Shown in pieces: positions 25,955 through 37,678 of a stretch of DNA of 64,000 bases (position 1 is its first letter; every line of letters begins with the position of its first letter). The DNA comes from Acanthochlamys bracteata (lineage: Eukaryota > Streptophyta > Magnoliopsida > Pandanales > Velloziaceae), in contig CM034127.1 of NCBI GenBank assembly GCA_019914995.1, forward strand, positions 3,472,001-3,536,000, given 5' to 3'. The position numbers were made by a program, and so were the translations under genes. Under the pieces are notes generated by a model, which was not told the origin of the DNA, made no database searches, and was given only the letters and a program-made list of their open reading frames with translations.

Positions 25955-26290
25955 GTGAATGCAGGCAGATTAAACTTTCAAGGTAGCGAGCTTTATTCAA
26001 ACAAAAAGAACAGAAACGACGATCCAGACAACACCAAACAACGCGATCCTTCTTTATTAGGCGAAGATTCTTCTTCAGCGGCGGCTACGGCTGTGGAAGG
26101 TAGCGACGGCGCTGGAGATGGAGGAGGTGGAGGAGAAGAGTCATCGTACTACACGATTGTTGCCGCAAAGCGGATGAAGTATGAAGAGTTGTTCCCTGTT
26201 GAAGCGAAGAAGTTTGGGTATGATCCGGCGAATAAGTCCCGATCTAGCCAACGGTCTGTTGAAGAAGCGCTCGATGATCGCTGTTCGTAA
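25955..26290 (+). CDS. Unrecognised small ORF, possibly frameshifted
   Basis: 111 codons starting MNAGRLNFQGSELYSNKK, with a Gly/Ser-rich middle (DGAGDGGGGGEESS) and a charged C-terminal part (YYTIVAAKRMKYEELFP). It follows a locally GC/CpG-rich stretch at 25930-25955, unlike its AT-rich neighbourhood. The base and residue use looks coding. Near the end (about 26265-26290) another frame continues as MIAVRKKAD and then stops, so the ORF may be shortened by a frameshift. I recognise no domain. It could be a small gene, a first exon or a pseudogene. Confidence 0.35.
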   Translation: MNAGRLNFQGSELYSNKKNRNDDPDNTKQRDPSLLGEDSSSAAATAVEGSDGAGDGGGGGEESSYYTIVAAKRMKYEELFPVEAKKFGYDPANKSRSSQRSVEEALDDRCS

Positions 26291-29255
26291 AAAGGCTGAT
26301 TGATACTGTAACTCTGTAAGTGAACTGCAGAGCAGCGGAGGTATTCCTGTTGATTTTGAGAAGGTATGGGATTCGGTTATGAATCAGTTAAGTTAGCTAT
26401 CTGCTGATTTGTTATTCACTATGTAGGAATTCCTGCATAATTATTGAATTAGCTCACGATTATGGACTTGTAGTTTAAGCTCACCTCACTAAAAATTTTA
26501 TCAGCTTTTAGGATTGTGTGTTGGACTTAGCCTCAAATGGAATTGACTCCCAATGCTTGTTTGGAAAACTATATAGATATATAAATCATGGATTAGTTGA
26601 ACACCCATTTGGTTGCTTTATGTGGGCCGCTAGTGCTAATGTGTGGCTTGAAAGTTCATATATGTTATTATATTTTGTAATTAAATGATGGATTAGCTCC
26701 AGCGTATGCAGTTTTCCGCTGTTAAAATGAATAGAATTCGGGTTTTCTTAAATTTCCATCTAAGATCCTAGATGGAATTGGTTTATGCGTAACCATATGT
26801 GAAAAGTTGATGACAATGTCTTTAATTTCTATTCCATTCATCTTATTCAATGCCCTTTTCACTTAGATTTTATATTTTAGAGATCCTCAGCTAGAAGTAG
26901 TAGAAGTTTCTCTAATTTCTGTTTCCTTGATACTTGGTTTTGGGAAATAGTTCTCTGCAAAGAAACATGTTTTGTTACGTGAAAAATATGATAGATACGA
27001 ATGTTTTGAGCATTCCAGACTTGTTATATATCCATGAAGACATTCATGTAAGTTTAATTTAGGACATATTAGAGTTTTAAGAATTGGTGACACAAAACAG
27101 GCACTACTTGTATGCCAACGTGAAATTTGAGATTTTAAATTGACCATTCTGTGCAAACAGGGAGCTGCTGCAATGACACCTTGTGAATGATGATTCATTT
27201 GATAAGGGCTTGTGATGTGAGTTTCTGGGAATTGAGTTTCTGAAAAGTGAGTAGGAAGTGAGTTTGTAACAGTAAATTTATGAGAGTAAACGAAGTCACT
27301 TGAAAGTATTTTTTTGGTGAGAGAATGTCACTTCTTAGGTCCACTTACAGCGAAGTAGATAAGCTGTAAACGAGATTGTAAATGGATGTAAATGTATGGC
27401 TTGGGTAGCCAACAGAAACTTTACTTGAGCACAGGCCAGTTCTTGAGTTTGGACGTTTTGGTTGGTTTCAGCATTGATCTCTACCAAAAACCATTTATAG
27501 GAGATCAGAAGTTATATTAAGATAGGAAAAAGTATATAACTTAGAGCTGGAAGTTTGTAGGTAAGAGGCATTTGGATTTATCCAATTGTGATGTTATAGG
27601 AAGTTAGATTCTTGTTTCTGGCAACTTGAGTGCCAATAGTGATTGCTTGTTTCCCGTAAAGACAAGTGGGTAGCAAAATGTGTAGGTTCACATCCACAGC
27701 TCTGTGTTGCTTCAGACCTGCTATTAGGTGGTTAAGCGTAACCTATATTTTAGGTTACTCATGTAAATGCAGCTTGTTGTAGTGCCTTTCAGATTTTCAC
27801 CATACTGGTAGAACTATAGAAACTCATTAAATAACCTTTTAATCACTGATATTTTTTATGTAATTCTCTCATATATTATGGTCGACAACACTAGTAGCAT
27901 GTCAAAGATAAGGATTATGTATCATCAAACACTATACGTGTGAACATCATAAAACCATAAGAACTTTATATTGCATCCAACATCTATTTATACTAACAAC
28001 GTAACATTTGAATCTAATTATGAACTTTTAGTTTCTTGGAGGCATGTGAGTTTTCTGAAGCTTTTTGTATAGTTTTCATCCATATGTATAAACTATTGAG
28101 GTAGAGCAAAACTATACTAGTTTGTAGCTGCAAGTTTGCAGTACTCTATTCTCCTTGAACTGCTTGTTTCTAATCAATCAGTAATAATGCTGGTATGATT
28201 AATTGGTACTTATGCATACTAGCTGCGTTTCTGATAGTTGATGCTTTCATCCAAATTCTTTGCAAGCTAAGAGGGTGTTCTTTATAGGGATAATGGGATA
28301 ACGGGAAAGGATAGGGGGATAAGTTTGAAATAGAATTTTCGCGAAAGGAAATATTCTTATTTTGTAATAAAGGTAAAACGACGATAGTTTGGGCCCTTTT
28401 TTCTTGGAATAATATGAAGATAATTAAGTTTTATCTTATTTTAAGATGAGAATAAAAGAATAATTTTAGGGAGGGGATAAGTTTTGTGGATAGCAGGATA
28501 AATTTGGTTTTAAGGGGATAGTTTTAGGGATAGAAAAGGAGTAAGCATAATCATTATGGAAGACAAATGTTATATCTCCTAAGTTTCTTGCTTTCTTCTG
28601 GGTAAGGAGATAAAATAGGGGACATTAGGATAGTCCACAAAAAAAGACAACCCCTGAGTATTTAAGTTGTCCAGTGATCATAACATTTTGCAGCATTTGA
28701 TGAGCAGCTGCAACTCTTACCATCTTGCAAAGTATAGCTGCAGTATAGCGTTTTAGACATGCTAATTAGTAATATGTTAGCCCTGTGCTTTAATTGATTG
28801 TAATGTTGTAGGAAGCAAATTGCATAGTTAGCTATGTGGAAAGATCTTATTACGGAGTCGCTTCCATGCTTGGAAAACCAGATACGTGGCATACATATCA
28901 ATGAAGTATGTGCTCTAAAATAAATTCTATTCCACTGTAGTTGCTGGAAAGATTGTAGAAAGACTGTTGATGTAAGTATGGCATTGTCAAAACATGCGGT
29001 AACTCTTCAGTTCCTCTGTTTTGTCAATTTCAGTTCTTTAATGTGAGATTTACATCTTAATCTTATATCATGATTTTGCTATTGTGTTGCAGGTCTAGGC
29101 TCTAGATTTCTTTAACTAGAAAAGCCAAGCTTTTTCAACACGTCAACTTTTGTTGCCTGTATAGTAAGCTGTATATAATTAGCTCAAGCACTTAGAGGTT
29201 AACTCTTTCCTCTCTAGTATACTGATCCTCTCTCACTCTATGAATGGATGGCTGA
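26291..29255. other. Intergenic with a GGATA-rich segment
   Basis: No supported gene. About 28275-28530 is unusual: the plus strand has about nine GGATA/GGGATAA repeats in about 250 bp, in both arms of a region with A/T-rich spacing. It may be a decayed transposon. Confidence 0.4.
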
Positions 29256-29259
29256 GAGT

Positions 29260-30215
29260 TCTTATAAAATAATTTTTTTAAAACAGAAATTTTTTTATAT
29301 TATTTTGAATAAAATAAAATAAAATATTACAACATAATTTTATATTTTACATTTTAAATAAATATTTTAAAATATTATAAAAAATTATTTAAAATGTGAA
29401 ATAAAATAGAGAATGAAAATCGTTTGAAACGCAACGCTTATGTTTGCGTGCTTTGGATGGTACGCTGTTTCGAGTTACTAGTCTCATTTACTCTGATCAT
29501 ACTCTTTAATTTACTGGTTTCTGTTGGCCCAACAAAAATTTTATTATGTAGAATTTTTTATATTTTTAAATAAAATTTTTAAATATTTATAAATTATGTA
29601 TTGAAAAATGTAAAATTAAAAATTAAAAAATTTTGTTGGAAAAATGAAAAATCAAACGCCTCTTCATGCAAATATCTATATGTTTCTGCGAGTGATTCGA
29701 TTTTTGTGAGTCCAAAACGCATGATACATAATTGTGATCAATTTGAAAGATGGAAAACCACTCTGAATGGAACATGGTATATTCAAAGCTGCATGGTTTA
29801 GGACAAATGCAGGAATTCACTCTCCTCTTCAATTGTTTACTCTTTGTTTCTGCAAGATAATCTTCCATTTCTTCCTTTAAAACATTTGCAATTTGACAAT
29901 CAAGTGATCCTAATGTAGTATCAGCATTAATTTTTTGCAATAACTTTGTGTTTTGTTATCCAAACTGTTTGGCATTGCTTGAAATAAAATATTTTGTGAC
30001 AAGGAGCTTTTAATGAAGTTTTTTTTAAATATGAATTTATTTTTTAAGCTTAAAAAATAATAAATTTCTACATATAAATTTTTTTGATGTACAAATTGTC
30101 CATATTTTTTAAATTCTCAAAAATATTTTAAAGTATTATAAAATTCTTTTGAGAAACTAAAAATTAAAATGGAGATAGAAATAAATATTTTAGAATTATT
30201 TTTGAACATGCCCTT
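29260..30215. repeat. Three AT-rich MITE-like stretches
   Basis: A/T-only cores at about 29260-29440 (ending GTTTGAAACGCAACGC), 29530-29665 (ending AAATCAAACGCCTC) and 29990-30210. They match the core of the 30782-31034 element. Ends are clear on one side only, so they are probably truncated copies. Confidence 0.45.
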
Positions 30216-30781
30216 AATTTCATATTTTCTCCGAAATTTTGTACAGGTGTGTCACTAGGGTGGTCACTTGCTTGACTCCCTCAAAAGCTATGATCTGTTG
30301 AGAAGGGTTTTATTTAGAAATATATTTAAACGTTACCCATCGTTGACATTGTCACTTGGCCACTGAACCAATACACACATTCAATAACTTCATCACTTAC
30401 CTTGACCTATGGAAGCTGCACTGACATTATCTAATTATTTAAAGGAATTAGAGGGGCATCCGCATCTGTATGTCATATACCAAAGGCTGGCCAAAGTGAT
30501 TCAATGTCAAAATTGTAAACATTATTGCATGAAGCAAAATATGGAAGATTAGTGGGGACAAACGAGGTGTTGCTGAAAAATAAATTATTTTGGAACTTCT
30601 ACGAACAAAATTTTGAAATGTTATGCTTCATGGCAGTATACCATACTTGGCACTTCAATCCTAGTGATGCTTTAATGGTTATTGTAAGGAGGTCTGGGTT
30701 GCTATATAATGACATTTGCTAGCGTGCAGTTTTGAGTGATGTACAGTTCCATTAACTCAAACGAGGAGTGTGTTCTTCTAA
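30216..30781. other. Intergenic
   Basis: No supported gene or repeat. Confidence 0.5.
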
Positions 30782-31034
30782 GGGTGTGTTTGGCATCACG
30801 TTCAAAAATTATTTTTTAATTTTTTTTATTTTATATTTTATAATACATATTTTATAAATATTTAAAAATTTTATTTAAGAATTTAGATAGTATAGAAAAA
30901 TTTTACGTAATGAGATCTTTTTATTGTATATTTTTATTTTTTTTAAAATAAAAAAAAATTCATTTTCTAAAAAAGAATTAAAATATTTTTTATTTTAGAA
31001 AAATTTTATTTCATAAGCAATTCCAAACGCACCC
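30782..31034. mobile_element. Tourist-like (PIF/Harbinger) MITE with TAA target duplication
   Basis: A 253-bp element. Its left end GGGTGTGTTTGG and right end CCAAACGCACCC are inverted repeats (11 of 12 positions). It is flanked on both sides by TAA (30779-30781 and 31035-31037), the 3-bp target expected of PIF/Harbinger elements. The core is almost only A and T. No transposase is encoded. This is the best-bounded copy of a family seen about ten times in the window. Confidence 0.85.
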
Positions 31035-31037
31035 TAA

Positions 31038-34000
31038 AATTTAAAACTAAGAGATCTATTTTTTTTAAAATGAAACTAAAATAGTTTAGATATTTTTGAA
31101 TAAAAAATTCAATTTTTTATCTAATAAAATAATTAAATACGTTATAATAAAATTTGATGATATAAATTTTTTATAAAATATTTAAAATTTTATTAAAAAA
31201 TATAAAATAAAAAATTATAGTAAAAATGAGTTAAAAAATTTAATCAAAAAGTACCTAAATGTTTCTGTAGAGTCTTATTTGACAACTTTCAATTATGGAC
31301 GGCAACGGTATTTGTTTCGCATACCATGTCATGAACAAATATTCCGAATTGCTATTCAGGAAATAGATGCTAGAAAAGAAGAAAAAGGGGTCAACATAGA
31401 TTATAACTAGGCTTTATTAGTTAAGAATGCCTATAATTCAGCGAAAAAAGAACAAACACAAAGCTAACTTTGTTTATGCACTTTGCCGTCCTTCCAACAT
31501 TTGCCATTGCGCATGCTTATTGCTCGAACCAGGGTTTGTCTCTTCCTCCTCCTTAAAGCAATTTTGTAGGTCCTCTCGATTTTTATTTCTCTCCACTTAC
31601 TCTCGAAAAGGACAAGAATTCTCCACTAATAAAGTAAGATGACTGCTTTTATTTCCTAATTAAAAAAACCAGCATTAATTAAATCGCAAAGGCTTCTTCC
31701 AGGCTTTAGCTTTATGAATTGATTTTAAAATCTTGTTGATTGGTTTAAGAAGATCGAATTTTTTGTTTGATTGATGGTTGTTTTGTTTGGTCATGTATGC
31801 AAACATTTGTTACTAGTTAGTTGACCTGAGTGTGGGTTAGAAACTTAAAAACCTCGGATAGACATTGAACTAGATAGTTAGACGTGTGAAATTGACTTAG
31901 GGTTCCGTACGTGAATGGACTTAATTATCGTGGTGGTGGGTGCGTGGTTTGCACGCTCTTCTCAAAGGATTAGGGGGCCGTTGATTCGCAGGTCAGCCAC
32001 AGATCATCACTATAATCAAGGATTAGACTTGCATTCTCTGCTTTTAATATATATTTCTTTAACTTGTACCTGAATGTTTAAGAAAGTGATTGATATTTGC
32101 AATTTCATATCGATCACACTCATTATATTATAGGCATTATTGGAAGTCACTACTACGTGTCGAATTTTGGCATGGAGCATGAGAAATTATATATTCTCTA
32201 GACCTGTGGTGGGGAATATAGTAGTATCAAATGGAAAATGTAAGTGATCCTTAAGAAATACAGTAAACCAACATCGAACTACTACTAGAAAGAATTGGAA
32301 GGTTTAAACGAAATGCATTGTATACAAAACTTCTGATTAGTTTATTTACAGAAGCAACTGCATAGTAAAGGCTCTAATATATAATGTATTATAGCTACGT
32401 ATATGAGTTTGCCTACTATCAGTATTTGAAATTTTCACGGAAATTCCTCATTAAGGAACAAATACACTAATATTCATATGTCATTAAAGCCTTAATGATC
32501 TATGACCTTAGATTAAAGATTTTAAAGCGAAAGTTGCGATATAGAAACATGACTAAAAGAGTCTAGACACCAGTAAAGTTGTTTGAGGATTTAAAAAATG
32601 ATAACAACGCGATTGCCGTCGTGTCCTTTAATTATAAAATGCCAAGATTTTCCACGACCTAATTAAAGTTGAACCAATCTCATTCTCATCCTCTTTGAAT
32701 TAGTTTAGACATTACTCTATATATTGAGTTTTCTGTACTTTATCTTTAATTTTTTCACCTCAATAACAAGTCTATAAGGATACGAAATTAACACAAGGTT
32801 AAAAAGACGCTGCTTCTGCGTGAGTGGCTGACGAAGGGAGAACGCCTTCCTCGTGTCACCACCAAAGTTTAGATTGCATGACGTACAAATAAAATCATTA
32901 GCTAGGATGGTTTAAGAAAAGTAATTGTTCGTGTTGCATTATAATTCGTATGGGAAATTTATATGTATGTTTTTGGGTTAGGCTTTACAACATTAGTTAC
33001 TGCTGGTTACTAGTGATATATAACAGCGATGAAGTTATGCAAGACACTGGCTTAAGGCGAACGGGACGTTGAGATTCCCCGTCGTGTAACATTGTCGTTA
33101 GCAAAGACCCAATTACATAACAAAGAGTTGCTCTCATATATGCTTCATGTTTTATGTTGCGAAGACTGTCGATATTGACAACTTACCAGTTATCAATTAT
33201 GATTTTGCAAGAGTGATAACAGCCCACGCATGAACAATGCATGCTGATGCTTTTATTCCTTTCTCATGGTTTCAACTGTTCTGATGATAGGCACCAACCA
33301 CAAACCTATAAAGTTTCTTCCATTTACTGTGATCTCTCGTATGCAAGTTGATTGTGACTGTTTAGAAGCTGATTTTAGTGTAGTAGCTGTCTCATGGTAG
33401 CAAGCATACGGTTAATTAGTCTCAAGTGTATATGTTGGTCATTTTCAGCTGGCGCAAAATTGTTTCTTCGCTATTTTGAATGTGAAAGCACGTAAAGTTT
33501 GATTTTAAGCCTGAAAGGAAGAGCTGTTCATACGACCGGATAAGGCTGATAGAATGATAGTAGCCTCAAACTCATCTTCATGCGGACCACCACCATTCTA
33601 AGGTGGCGCATCTCATCCTTAAATCTTTTTGTACATAACAGTGACTACTGGAGAGACATGGTTATAATTAGAGTAACGTCTTTGTAAGATAAAATTTGGT
33701 TGTATAACATCTGGTAGTGATCTTTTTGTGCATTGACCTTACCTGGTGGTAGGAGAATCTATATACTTTCTGGTTAAACTTTTTTCTCTTTCCGTCTTCG
33801 GTTTGTTTTAATTATATGAAAGTAATTTTATAAAAACGAGTTTTCTAAAATTGATATTGGGTAAAAAATATAGTTACGTAGAAATAAAGTTCAAAGTGGT
33901 AATTAAAACACATAAATTGAATTTTGAATTAAATTTTGATGAAAATAAAATTTGGTATAAAATCAAAAATAAAATTTAGAGTGATAATTAATACAAATAA

Positions 34001-34465
34001 AATTATAGAATTTAAAATCTGAAAAAAATGAGTTATTTGTAATTAAAATATGTCCTTCTCATGTGTAAATGAGGCAGAACTTAATTTTATGATAGAAGTG
34101 GAATTAAAGTGGATGTTTGGGGCCTGTTTTACCTCAAATTTTAAAAATACTTTTCAAAGTACTTTTTCATCTTCCTTTCAATTATTTTAAAATTTTCTGT
34201 TAATATCATAAAAAGAAGTTTTAAACAATTTTAGAATATTGATAAATTGTATGTATTATATATTTTTTTTACTAATTTTTACTATTTATATCATCTTGAT
34301 CAAGAGGCTGCACGAAAGTCGAATTGCGATCCGATTGTACTGATATTTTGTCAGCATATTTTTAATTCATAAATTTTCATGTCTAACGGTGAAAATTAGA
34401 TTTTAAAAAACTTTATAGCCAAAAATAGTTAGATAGTACTTATAGAATGTATAAACTATAGAAGG
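31038..34465. other. Intergenic, about 3.4 kb
   Basis: A/T-rich remnant at 31040-31250, then ordinary intergenic DNA and further A/T-rich parts from 33.8 kb. No ORF with family character, RNA gene or bounded repeat was found. Confidence 0.55.
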
Positions 34466-34492
34466 TATATATATATATATATATATATATTA
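34466..34492. repeat. (TA)n microsatellite
   Basis: About 13 TA units. Confidence 0.95.
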
Positions 34493-34690
34493 TTTTAAGC
34501 TAAAAAATAAATTTGTTATTCAAATAATTCTAAAATCTTTTTTCGAAGAAGTATACTTTTTTAAATAACTCCAAATAGCTTCGTAAATGTAAATGCATTG
34601 AAATTCTACCGGCTTGAATATGTTTTTCTAGCCATAGTTTCAACCCTCCACTTTAAAAGAGACCACATAATTTATAAACGTAATCATAAT

Positions 34691-35186
34691 TGTTAATAAA
34701 GATTTAATATAATATTGCTTATCAATAATCATAATATGATATTTATAAATAATTGAACTCACTTCTCTCATCGTCAATTAGTTTTAAAAATAATCTTAAA
34801 TTTGTTACATAATATCAGATTGGGCTGAGCTAATCGGTACATAATGTGAATTAAATCTAACTTTGCTATCAATATTACTTAGGACCTTTATGGTTCACTT
34901 TATTTTAGAGCAAAGTAGCCCAATCACTTTATTTTATGCAGATAGTCTATTTTATTTAATGACAATTGTTATATTTTATTTCAAATAGTTCGACTATCCA
35001 AATTTATTATATGGCAAATAATCCGCATTAGATCAATTAAAAAAAAAGAACGATCCATTTGAGGGCAGTGTTAAGAAAGGCTTAATCCCACATTATTTAC
35101 CAATAGTTTCGAAATGATATTTATAGAAATTTGGACTTACTCTCTCATCGCCAATTGATTTTGATAGAAATATTAAATTTGTCACA
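34691..35186 (+). mobile_element. TRIM-like miniature LTR element (LTR-A, internal, LTR-B)
   Basis: Two related terminal repeats, 34691-34809 (TGTTAATAAAG to TTTGTTACA, 119 bp) and 35069-35186 (TGTTAAGAAAGG to TTTGTCACA, 118 bp), flank only about 259 bp. After the first is a decayed TAATATCAGA, and after the second TAGTATCAGAGCC. Both are versions of the TGGTATCAGAGC primer site that pairs with initiator-tRNA-Met. A purine-rich run precedes LTR-B. Size and plan fit terminal-repeat retrotransposons in miniature, which carry no protein genes. There is no clear target duplication. A primer site after the right LTR shows that a further internal region once followed it (see 36341-37139). Confidence 0.75.
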
Positions 35187-35703
35187 TAGTATCAGAGCCA
35201 GATTATGATCATGGAACCTATGGTTATGGGCCTACCACTCTTCCAGTGAACGTCTTGTTTGAGTTCTCTTTACCCATTCACCCGGTGTCTCGCCTCTTCT
35301 ATTACCTCCTGACTGCCGAGTAGTGAGTCCTTTCTCCCTTCACGTGCTATCTCTTCTCGGCCTTCTTCCATCATTTGTTACGTAATTAAAACTCTAAACT
35401 CGTGATCATCCCGATCACGACTGCGTGCAAACTCAACTTTCACCCCCGACATCCTGCAAGAAATAATAACTCAAATCGACCACCAGATCGTCCGAGAAGG
35501 TTTTGAGTTTTTACAATTTTCGGGATATCAAGAAACCAATAGAGATTATTTTACTTTTGTCAAAAAAAAAATTTCTTAGTTTAAATTGAGAGAGAAATCA
35601 ATGCCGTCGTTGTTCTTGGTGGTGTCGTTCTTTCTCGCTTCGATTTTTCATCGTGATTAATTGCTCCCTGATTCCAACAACTTCACAGATGTTCGTTCAA
35701 ATT
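35187..35703. other. Possible internal region following LTR-B
   Basis: Starts with the primer-site-like TAGTATCAGAGCC, then unrecognised non-coding sequence with CT-rich parts. The solo LTR follows at once. Confidence 0.35.
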
Positions 35704-36228
35704 TGTCACGATATGGCTATTTTGACTATTCTCCTATCGAAATTATCTTGATAAAATGCTTTTTGCCTAGGTAAAATTATCTTATGCATAAGCCAAGTTT
35801 AAAGTATGGTAAAATACTTTAGATAAAGAATAGTTGACATAAGTTTAGGGAAAGGTAGAGAATACTTTAGAAATGTGGAAATTTTTGTAAGAAATATTAT
35901 GTAAGAATTTTCTTGATCATGTATTCTCTACCGTCCGATTAAAATAATCTCCACCGTCCGTTGAGGAGGTGGAGAAGCTATAAATAGGGAGGATGAGCTC
36001 TCATTTGGAACATCAAGCATATCAAGTAAGAGTTGTAATACAAGCAAAGTTATATAAAGCTCTCTTCTCAAAGTCCTCTCTTGCAGGTTTTCATCTCTTC
36101 TCTTAAATCCCTTTTGCTACAAAGTCTTTAGCTATCTTTGATAGCTCATTTGGGTAAAGACTAACTTAGCCACAAAGGAGCGTGACTAAGTGCTGCACGA
36201 GCCAAAGAAAAACTCTAGGCCCGTGACA
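35704..36228 (+). mobile_element. Solo LTR with perfect 7-bp inverted ends
   Basis: 525 bp from TGTCACGATAT to GGCCCGTGACA; the outer 7 bases are perfect inverted repeats. AATT lies directly outside both ends (35700-35703 and 36229-36232), a probable 4-bp target duplication. A TATA box (CTATAAATAG, about 35978-35987) is followed by a short leader. Related to the degenerate copy at 25323-25799. It has no partner LTR, so it is solo. It is inserted between LTR-B and the PLAA pseudogene. Confidence 0.8.
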
Positions 36229-36340
36229 AATTGCATGGAGGATGTAGAATGAGAGTTGTCGAAAATATTTCGTAGTCCTATATGTTGTTCAATTAATTGA
36301 TGTTTGAAGGATAGCTCTATTAAGAAGAAGAAGAAGAGTT

Positions 36341-37139
36341 ATGGCATCCCTGAACTATGAAGTAAGCTATGAATTGAAAGAACACACTCATGATGTTCTC
36401 TCGATTTGTTTAATCTCGTCTCTTGGCTTCGTTACCTCCTCCAAAAACTGAACTGTTGATTTACGGTTAAAACAAACCGTTGGAGTATTCATTATGTCTA
36501 AGACGATGTTTGGACACAGTGACTCCGTCTGTGCACTGGCATGGCACAGCTCTGATTATCAATATAGCGAGGGAGCAATCCTATCGGGAGACAATAGCAG
36601 TATGTTGATTCTTTGCGACATCAGAACTTGTCTTTTTTTAGAAGACCTTCAATTTAGTGGCAATTATATCAGCGGAATTGCAAGTGTTAATAATCGTGAT
36701 ATTGTATCCTCGTAGATGGATGATTTTTCAACTCTTTGGAGGCAATGGCAAGCTCACAAAGCTTCTATCCACGCCATTATCAAATTGAGCTACGACATTC
36801 TTGTAACTGGTTCTAGTGACTCAACACTTAACTATTGTAGAGAAAGAGAGTGCTTTCAAAAGCTATACAGACGTTGTGAAAAGCTTGGCTAAGATGCTTG
36901 GGCGAGAAATTCTATCAGCATTTTTTGATAAATCAATGAAGTTATGAAATCTGAAAGGGTAGACCCTAAAGGGGATGAAAGATCATATGTATGGACTCAA
37001 TACTTTAATGTACATGATTTAGGTTTATTCGCCTGTAGAAGTCAGAACTTTCTTAAAATTTATTATGGTTACGAGTGCATCACTAAAGACTTTGCCCTAC
37101 ATATTTGTGATGTCAAATTCTTGTCGAATAAAATTTAGT
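36341..37139 (+). pseudogene. Broken, intron-free copy of a PLAA/Ufd3 (DOA1) WD40 gene
   Basis: Read with frame changes, this segment gives successive WD40 blades of the phospholipase-A2-activating-protein/Ufd3 family, a ubiquitin-binding Cdc48 cofactor. Recognisable pieces are MASLNYEVSYELKEHTHDV, then TMFGHSDSVCALAW, DIVSS, WQAHKASIHAIIKL, LVTGSSDSTL, REILSAFFDKSMKL and finally ICDVKFLSN. An ATG is present at 36341. In-frame stops occur at 36449-36451 and 36713-36715, and there are at least two frameshifts (about 36860 and about 36960-37000), plus further stops. Repeats run on without introns, so the source was probably a cDNA (inference). Homology stops about blade 7, five bases before LTR-C of the next TRIM-like element. 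The PFU and PUL domains of the full-length protein are missing. No function is expected. Confidence 0.85.
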
Positions 37140-37144
37140 GTAGA

Positions 37145-37678
37145 TGTTAAGAAAATTTTAATTTCACATTATTTATCAATAGTCATGAGATAATATTTAT
37201 AAAGATTTGGACTCATATTTTTAATTGCTAATTGATTTTGTGAAAAATTATAAATTCATCACATGGTATCAGAAAAGACTAGACTAATCGGCATAGAATG
37301 TAAGCTAAATCTAATTTTATTATCTATATTATTTATAGTTTTTATTATTCACTTTATTTTAGGTAAAAAATAGTCCACTAAATCTAATTTAAGAACAGCC
37401 GTTCGCTATATTTTAGTACAAATAACTCACTTTATTTCAAAATAAATAGTGTATTTCATTCAAATTTATTACACGACAAGTAATCCGTTTTATCTAAATT
37501 TATTTTAATACAATTAGCTCGTATTAGTTCAACTAAAAAAAATAATTCGCTGAAAAATATATGTTAAGAAAAATTTAGTCACATATTATTTATTAATAAT
37601 TATGAAATGATATTTATAAAAATTATGTAATTTTTTTTATTATCAATCAATTTTGATAAAAATCTTAAATTCGTGACA
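37145..37678 (+). mobile_element. Second TRIM-like miniature LTR element (LTR-C, internal, LTR-D)
   Basis: Terminal repeats 37145-37263 (TGTTAAGAAAATTT to TTCATCACA) and 37562-37678 (TGTTAAGAAAAATTT to TTCGTGACA), 119 and 117 bp, are homologous to LTR-A and LTR-B. The first is followed by a good primer site, TGGTATCAG (37264). The internal part is 298 bp and non-coding, and aligns with the A-B internal part (for example the CACTTTATTTTAG region). No clear flanking duplication is visible. Confidence 0.75.

Noticed and set aside
29623-29940. A minus-strand ORF with a charged helix-like part
   Set aside because: Its second half runs into the AT-rich repeat and no conserved motif was recognised; not strong enough to list as a gene.
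36494-36715. A functional WD40 gene
   Set aside because: The open part is only one piece of a longer PLAA-like copy with in-frame stops at 36449 and 36713 and several frameshifts.
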